Positions 60,022 to 64,000 of a stretch of DNA of 64,000 bases are shown here, one piece after another. Source of the stretch: JARYGU01 sp033795365. GTDB lineage: Bacteria; Pseudomonadota; Alphaproteobacteria; Rhizobiales; Rhizobiaceae. Positions within the stretch are counted from its first letter, which is position 1, and each line of letters begins with the position of its first letter. Both the position numbers and the translations under genes were made by a program. Below the pieces are notes generated by a model. The model was given only the letters and a program-made list of their open reading frames with translations, did no database searches and had not been told where the DNA came from. The DNA is taken from assembly GCA_033795365.1 (NCBI GenBank), contig JARYGU010000008.1, positions 170,586-234,585 on the forward strand, read 5' to 3'.

Positions 60022-60528
60022 TCAGAGACTTTCGGGAAAGCGGAAGACGGCGGCGGTCCGGCGCCGCCAGCCGGCAATAAGCGGGGATTCGACCACCGCC
60101 GCCTGCTCATAGGCATGAATGAAGCGGTCTGGCGCGCTCAGGATGCCGGCATGCTTGGCCGCGCACCCCGATCGCCAGCGGAAGACCAGCACGTCCCCCG
60201 GCCGCATCGTCTCCGTCGCAACCGGTTCGCCGAAATGCCGCGTTGCCGCCTCGATCAGCCGCTCCGCGCCGCCGCGCTCCGCCCAGTCCGGCTGATAGGC
60301 GCCGGGCCGCTCCGGCTCGGCGCCGTAGAGCTCGCGCCAGACGCCCCGGATCAGTCCGAGGCAGTCGCAGCCCACCCCCTTGCGGCTTGCCTGATGGCGA
60401 TAGGGCGTCCCGATCCACTCCCGCGCGATCGCGACGACCTCCGGCCGCCCCTCATCTTCCTGCCCGGCCGCCGGCGAACCTCCGCGCTGCTCATTCCCGG
60501 GATCGAACCGGCCGGTCCCGTCACTCAT
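60022..60528 (-). CDS. GTA gp14-like NlpC/P60 cell-wall peptidase
   Basis: A 168-residue protein with the NlpC/P60 fold: VVAIAREWIGTPYRHQ, catalytic Cys56 in GVGCDCLGLIRGVW, and the histidine in CAAKHAGILSAPDRFIH. In GTAs it cuts peptidoglycan during tail entry. ATG 60526-60528 (MSDGTGRFDP) overlaps the gp13 3' end by 8 nt. The first ~28 residues are a flexible leader that is longer than usual. Confidence 0.9.
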   Translation of the reverse strand: MSDGTGRFDPGNEQRGGSPAAGQEDEGRPEVVAIAREWIGTPYRHQASRKGVGCDCLGLIRGVWRELYGAEPERPGAYQPDWAERGGAERLIEAATRHFGEPVATETMRPGDVLVFRWRSGCAAKHAGILSAPDRFIHAYEQAAVVESPLIAGWRRRTAAVFRFPESL

Positions 60529-61408
60529 AAAGCACCCGCCCGTCATGCACCGTATCGCGGTCCGCATAGCCATAAGTGAAATCGCTCCCGGGCATATGCG
60601 GAAAACCTTGGAAATTCAGACCGTTGCCGAATTTTTCCCGACAAGTTCCGAAACTCTTGTCGCAGCCAGCGACGATGGAGAACCGATCCCCCGCCTCCGC
60701 CATGAACGGCAAGGGCAGCCAGAGCGTCAGTTCCGTTTGCCCGCCGCTCGTCCGATGATCCTCGATGTCGGCCGTCAGCCCCTCGTGGATGCCGCTGGTA
60801 AAGGTCAGCACGCCGTAGCGGAAAAACCGCTCAGGAAACGTCTCCAGCCCCGAGACGCTCAGCCGCAGTTCGTCCGCCACCGTCGTCACGGCGCCTTCGG
60901 CGCGAAAGCCATGCGAAAGGTCGGCCCGGCATCGCCCGTCGCCGAGAACGGCGTCGCAGCGGTGCCCGTATATCCGCCCCTTCACCTGGTCGAGCGCATG
61001 CGTCAGCCGCCTGAGCTCGGCGCGGAAGGCTCCGCCCGCCCGCGTCACCTCGCCGATCTCGCCGGTGTTGAGCAGCATGTGCTCGCCGGGCGCCTGCCAG
61101 TTGACGAGGAACACCTCAACCTTCGCGCCGTCGTAGCGCCCCGCGGCAAGGTCCGTCTCGCGGACCGCCTCGGCGCTGAAGCCGCCCGTCACCTCGCCCG
61201 CTTCGGCCGAAAGCCCGGCCGCCGCCTCGGTGTCGCTGGCGCGAAAGCCGCTTGCTGCCTGGAACAAGCTATCGGCGAATTCTAGATCGCGGTCGTGCTC
61301 GGTGAAGCCTAGCACCGTCCCGTCGCGGCGCGTCACCCGCCAGGCATGGCATACGGTCGTGACGTCGCGTCTCAGATGGACCGCCAGCCCCTCCGGTATC
61401 CTTCTCAT
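60521..61408 (-). CDS. GTA gp13-like DUF2163 / BR0599 baseplate protein
   Basis: A 295-residue protein: N-terminal DUF2163 domain (TVCHAWRVTRRDGTVLGFTE, EFLVNW-type core) and C-terminal phage_BR0599 domain with AGCDKSFGTCREKFGNGLNF followed by GFPHMPG. Four cysteines (HRCDAVLGDGRC and GCDKSFGTC) match those that ligate an iron-sulfur cluster in the GTA hub. It overlaps the gp12 stop with ATGA. Confidence 0.9.
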   Translation of the reverse strand: MRRIPEGLAVHLRRDVTTVCHAWRVTRRDGTVLGFTEHDRDLEFADSLFQAASGFRASDTEAAAGLSAEAGEVTGGFSAEAVRETDLAAGRYDGAKVEVFLVNWQAPGEHMLLNTGEIGEVTRAGGAFRAELRRLTHALDQVKGRIYGHRCDAVLGDGRCRADLSHGFRAEGAVTTVADELRLSVSGLETFPERFFRYGVLTFTSGIHEGLTADIEDHRTSGGQTELTLWLPLPFMAEAGDRFSIVAGCDKSFGTCREKFGNGLNFQGFPHMPGSDFTYGYADRDTVHDGRVLYE

Positions 61409-62046
61409 GGCATGATCTCCAGAAGCGGAATCGTCGGAATGCGCCCCGCTTCGAACTGGGCGAGGTCGATGTCGATCCGGTCCGTGTCGAAGCGCACCGG
61501 CACGTCGAACTCGTAGCCCGCCGTCACCGCCGCGCCGGCACCCGGTATCGCGCCGGCGGCGAAAGTCACCGTGCCGGTCGCATGATCGACCGTATAGTGC
61601 GCCGGCGGCGCTCGCTCGCCCGCGACCGCCACGATCACGGTGCCCGCCACCGGCTTTGCGATGCTGCGCACCGTCTCCCCGCCCGCATCGCCGTAGCGCT
61701 TGACGAGCTGAAACGCCCGGTTCGCACCGTCACCCGTGCCGATCCGCTGGTCGGAGGCGTCGATCGTCGCCCCCGGCCCGCAGGATTTGAAGTCCACCGG
61801 ATCGCGGAAGCGGAATCCGTAAAACTGGCCGGCGCGCGCCTCGAAGAAGGAGAGCACCGCATAGAGATCGGCAAGCGAGCGTATGCCCGACCCGGCATCG
61901 TAGCGCCGCCTGGCGTCGCGCCAGCGCCGGTTGCGGTTCTCCCGGCCGTTGGAAAGGCCGACGATATCCGTCCGCCGCACCGGCCCGCCGCTCGTCCCGA
62001 GCGCCACCCGCAGCGGAAACCGCACCTCATGAAAACCGTTCGTCAT
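61405..62046 (-). CDS. GTA gp12-like DUF2460 distal tail protein
   Basis: A 213-residue protein: FHEVRFPLRVALGTSGGPVR, RRRYDAGSGIRSLADLYAVL, FFEARAGQFYGFRFRDPVDF and the terminal DLAQFEAGRIPTIPLLEI are standard DUF2460 signatures. It forms the distal tail ring of the particle. ATG 62044-62046 (MTNGFHEV) is the family start; the frame runs further upstream only through a palindromic repeat. Confidence 0.92.
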   Translation of the reverse strand: MTNGFHEVRFPLRVALGTSGGPVRRTDIVGLSNGRENRNRRWRDARRRYDAGSGIRSLADLYAVLSFFEARAGQFYGFRFRDPVDFKSCGPGATIDASDQRIGTGDGANRAFQLVKRYGDAGGETVRSIAKPVAGTVIVAVAGERAPPAHYTVDHATGTVTFAAGAIPGAGAAVTAGYEFDVPVRFDTDRIDIDLAQFEAGRIPTIPLLEIMP

Positions 62047-62133
62047 CGCAAAACTCCCGTCGGACCGTCCGCCGATCCGCACCGTCCTGGCAAAGCTGCT
62101 CCGTTTCCTTCCGAAAGACCGCTCCACGCATCC

Positions 62134-62177
62134 CTTCTCCCCGCCCGCGGGGAGAAGGTGCCGGCAGGCGGATGAGG
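62134..62177. repeat. Rhizobial palindromic element between GTA gp12 and gp11 genes
   Basis: CTTCTCCCC (62134-62142) and GGGGAGAAG (62149-62157) followed by GTGCCGGCAGGCGGATGAGGGA. Same core and GGATGAGGG tail as the element at 62776. It occupies most of the 156-bp gap between the two genes. Confidence 0.75.
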
Positions 62178-62202
62178 GATCTCCCATCCGAACGGCTCGC
62201 CC

Positions 62203-62724
62203 TCACAAACTCCGCTGCCCGCGCCCGACGGCGCGCGTCAGCATCGCCGCGATCTGCCCTTCCGAGCGGCGGAAGCTTGCGGCATCGGTGGCGTTGACGT
62301 TGAAGACCACCTGCGTGCCCGCGCCGCCGCCCGCCGCAACGCCCAGCGAGCCGTCCGGCCCGCGCTTCAGCGGCAGGATCGCCTCCGCCCCCGCCTCGCC
62401 CATCACGCCGAGCCCCGACCCCGTGCCGAAATAGGTCGGCGCGGAAACGACGCCGCCCTTGGCGAAGGGAGTGATGCCGCCGATCACGTTGGAAACGCCC
62501 GTCCCGATCAGCCCCTGCAGCGGCCTCAGCCCCGCGGAAAGCGCGATGTCGCTCATCCTCAGCGCCAGTCCCTTCAGGACGTCGTCGAGCCCCTTGCCGT
62601 CCGCCGTCGCCGAACGCAGCGCGCCCGTCAGCGCCGCGCCGAAGGAGCGCGAACGCGCCTCCAGGTCTTCGAACACGTCACGCAACGCGTTGGCATCCGC
62701 GATGGTCTCTTCATTCTCCGCCAT
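62203..62724 (-). CDS. GTA gp11-like tail tape-measure protein, short
   Basis: A 173-residue protein with the GTA gp11 pattern: an N-terminal helical part (FEDLEARSRSFGAALTGALR), then FAKGGVVSAPTYFGTGSGLG and GEAGAEAILPLKRGPDGSLG, the conserved phage tape-measure C-terminal motif. It is short; Rhodobacter gp11 has about 220 residues. ATG 62722-62724 (MAENEETI) is chosen; a TTG at 62754 would add ten residues from the repeat region. It may be a reduced functional copy. Confidence 0.82.
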   Translation of the reverse strand: MAENEETIADANALRDVFEDLEARSRSFGAALTGALRSATADGKGLDDVLKGLALRMSDIALSAGLRPLQGLIGTGVSNVIGGITPFAKGGVVSAPTYFGTGSGLGVMGEAGAEAILPLKRGPDGSLGVAAGGGAGTQVVFNVNATDAASFRRSEGQIAAMLTRAVGRGQRSL

Positions 62725-62775
62725 CAATGCATCTCCCGCTTCCAAACCTGTCAAATGCCGCCCAGCCGGCCCACC

Positions 62776-62889
62776 GGGGAGAAGGTGGCGCGTAGCGCCG
62801 GATGAGGGGGACGCGGCATACGCCGAGTTTGCGGCAAGCCCCCCTCATCGCCTCGCATAGGCTCGGCACTTCTCCCCGCTGGGGAGAAG
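62776..62889. repeat. Pair of inverted rhizobial palindromic elements between GTA genes
   Basis: GGGGAGAAGG...GGATGAGGGGG (62776-62810) is followed in reverse by CCCCCCTCAT...CTTCTCCCC (62839-62877) and GGGGAGAAG (62881-62889). Together they fill the 216-bp gap between the gp11 gene and the tail chaperone gene. Confidence 0.75.
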
Positions 62890-62940
62890 AGGAAACAAGC
62901 CGGTAGGCCAGCTCATATGCGATAGGCCCGCCCTCGCCCC

Positions 62941-63138
62941 CTATCCGTCCGGAAAAACCCGCATCAGCGCCTCGAGCCCGGCCCTGTCGGGCGTGAGCGG
63001 ACGCGGTTTCAGCCCGCCGAGCGCGGCATGAAGCTCGCGCGGCGTCATCGCCCAGAACGTCTTCGGGTCAAGCCGCATCAGGCAGAGCCCGGCGTGAAGC
63101 GCGCCCTCCCAGGGGAAGGGCCGCGGCTGCGCCGTCAT
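62941..63138 (-). CDS. GTA phage tail assembly chaperone (gp10.1-like)
   Basis: A 65-residue protein: PFPWEGALHAGLCLMRLDPK then FWAMTPRELHAALGGLK, the usual form of the small rcc01693-type tail assembly chaperone between gp10 and gp11. ATG 63136-63138 overlaps the gp10 stop with ATGA. Confidence 0.85.
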   Translation of the reverse strand: MTAQPRPFPWEGALHAGLCLMRLDPKTFWAMTPRELHAALGGLKPRPLTPDRAGLEALMRVFPDG

Positions 63139-63494
63139 TCCGCCTGCTGCGGCTGCGTAGGGTTTTCCGCTTGCTCCCCTTGCGCAAACGTCGCCGACAG
63201 GAGCTCCGCCACGATGCGCGCAAAACCCGCGAGCCCGCCTTCGGCCGTCATGGTGCCGACCTCCTCGTCGGAGAAAAGGTTGCCGCCGCCGCGAAGTCCG
63301 GCGCCGACGATGCGGATCATGTCGTCCGCCTTCAGCCGGCCGGAGGAAAACCGGCCGGCAAGCCCCGCAAGGTCGTCGACCGCAAAGGCCGTTTCCAGCT
63401 CCGCCAGCGATGCGAGCGTCAGGCAAAGCACCCGCAGCTCGCCGTCGAGCATGGCCTCGATCTCGCCGCGCCGGCGGTTGGCCCGCGCGCCCAT
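63135..63494 (-). CDS. GTA gp10-like tail protein (gene transfer agent family protein)
   Basis: A 119-residue protein: RANRRRGEIEAMLDGELRVL, LTLASLAELETAFAVDDLAG and IVGAGLRGGGNLFSDEEVGT are standard for the GTA gp10/TAC family. The C-terminus is glutamine-rich. Its start shares one base with the gp9 stop (TGATG), so it is coupled to it. Confidence 0.87.
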   Translation of the reverse strand: MGARANRRRGEIEAMLDGELRVLCLTLASLAELETAFAVDDLAGLAGRFSSGRLKADDMIRIVGAGLRGGGNLFSDEEVGTMTAEGGLAGFARIVAELLSATFAQGEQAENPTQPQQAE

Positions 63495-63901
63495 CAGAGC
63501 GCCCCGAAGGAAAGCGCGCCGGCCGATTCCAGCGACAGCTCGAACAGCACCTCGCCGTCGTGAGCGCCGGAATATTCGAGCGCGGCGATCTGAAACGGGC
63601 CGGCGACCGTGCCGAAATCCGGGATGACCACCTGCCAGCCGAGCACGGCGCCATTGAAGAAGGCCCCGCGCACCAGCGCGTCCGAGCCCTGGTCCTTGAA
63701 GATGCCGCTTCCCGAAAGCGACGCGCGCTGCACGCCGGCCCCGCCGAGGAGCTCGCGCCAGCGTCCGGCCGATTCCGCATCGGTCACGTCGACGAGCTCC
63801 GCATTGAAGGAAAGCCGCTTCGTCCTCAGCCCCGCGACCGTCACATAAGTCCCGCCGTCCTCCACCTTGAGGAGGAGATCCCTGCCCTTCTGCGCCACCA
63901 T
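63494..63901 (-). CDS. GTA gp9-like major tail protein (TP901-1 type)
   Basis: A 135-residue tail-tube protein: VAQKGRDLLLKVEDGGTYVT, GLRTKRLSFNAELVDVTDAE and GWQVVIPDFGTVAGPFQIAA are the phage_TP901-1 family core. It would form the tube rings of the GTA particle. ATG 63899-63901 is the family start. Upstream, two palindromes lie before the right edge and the rest of the GTA operon would follow there. Confidence 0.9.
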   Translation of the reverse strand: MVAQKGRDLLLKVEDGGTYVTVAGLRTKRLSFNAELVDVTDAESAGRWRELLGGAGVQRASLSGSGIFKDQGSDALVRGAFFNGAVLGWQVVIPDFGTVAGPFQIAALEYSGAHDGEVLFELSLESAGALSFGAL

Positions 63902-63932
63902 GGCCCACCCTTTCCAAGCAAACAAAGTCATG

Positions 63933-63953
63933 ACCTCCACCAGAGGTGGAGGT
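63933..63953. promoter_or_regulatory. Perfect palindrome upstream of GTA gp9
   Basis: ACCTCCACC (63933-63941), loop AGA, GGTGGAGGT (63945-63953), with TTTG to the right. It could be an operator, a terminator or an mRNA processing hairpin between gp8 and gp9. Confidence 0.5.
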
Positions 63954-63970
63954 TTGTAACGCTGCGCTTG

Positions 63971-63987
63971 AACCGCTAGAAGCGGTT
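63971..63987. promoter_or_regulatory. Second palindrome upstream of GTA gp9
   Basis: AACCGCT (63971-63977), loop AGA, AGCGGTT (63981-63987) followed by TT. It shares the AGA loop with the neighbouring palindrome and reads as a weak terminator on the + strand. Confidence 0.45.
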
Positions 63988-64000
63988 TTGCTATATGTTA

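Noticed and set aside
1..64000. CRISPR arrays, insertion sequences, integrases, tRNA or rRNA genes
   Set aside because: No regularly spaced identical repeats, transposase or integrase motifs, or cloverleaf structures were found on either strand; the repeats seen are short palindromes.

Overview
The window is GC-rich, densely coding DNA from an alphaproteobacterium, most likely a member of the Rhizobiaceae (Sinorhizobium/Ensifer/Shinella-like). The main grounds are a feuN-feuP-feuQ operon, the order ccmI-ccmE-ccmF-ccmH-degP-regulator-kinase-glnE with a PleC-type kinase beyond it, an alphaproteobacterial gene transfer agent (GTA) tail cluster, and short CTTCTCCCC/GGGGAGAAG palindromes of the kind common between rhizobial genes. 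No rRNA, tRNA, CRISPR array, insertion sequence or integrase was recognised.

Layout. 1-4533: cell-envelope glycosylation block (partial LPG-synthase-like membrane protein, GT2 polyprenyl-phosphate sugar synthase, two tandem GT39/ArnT-like transferases). 4702-7624: divergent polyamine-type aminotransferase and glutamine-synthetase-like ligase. 7721-18242: metabolic and transport genes: lipid kinase, MFS exporter, HxlR regulator with divergent quinone reductase and DoxX, an OpuA/Cho-type substrate-binding protein and permease without an adjacent ATPase, L,D-transpeptidase, and an AraC regulator followed by a Tat-exported aldo/keto reductase and a SUMF1-fold protein. 18374-24128: ETF-ubiquinone oxidoreductase divergent from an FAD oxidoreductase, then an atypical SDR, a divergent uracil-DNA glycosylase and two tiny ORFs. 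24194-32396: DMT transporter, an orphan CoxL-like molybdopterin subunit, aminopeptidase N, and a TetR/MFS divergent pair with two matching operator-like palindromes.

32490-56154: PleC-like kinase; a cyoABCD-SURF1 quinol oxidase operon; an MFS symporter; glnE; an envelope two-component system; degP; the cytochrome c maturation operon ccmIEFH with 4-nt stop/start overlaps; a 17-kDa-antigen lipoprotein; feuQ, feuP and feuN; and a small membrane protein. 55945-64000: 3' half of a GTA structural operon read leftward (major tail protein, tail chaperones, tape-measure remnant, gp12, gp13, NlpC/P60 gp14, gp15), interrupted by rhizobial palindromes; its head genes would lie beyond the right edge.

Together the right half is a respiration and envelope-homeostasis region (cytochrome c biogenesis, quinol oxidase, periplasmic protease, FeuNPQ) next to a GTA tail module. 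The left half is transport and catabolism with several locally regulated divergent pairs. The most interesting items are the His/Met-rich tails on the oxidase subunits with SURF1 in the operon, the Tat-exported aldo/keto reductase paired with a SUMF1 protein, the ABC system lacking its ATPase, the paired TetR operators, a LiuR-like palindrome upstream of ETF-QO, and the GTA operon broken by repeat elements.
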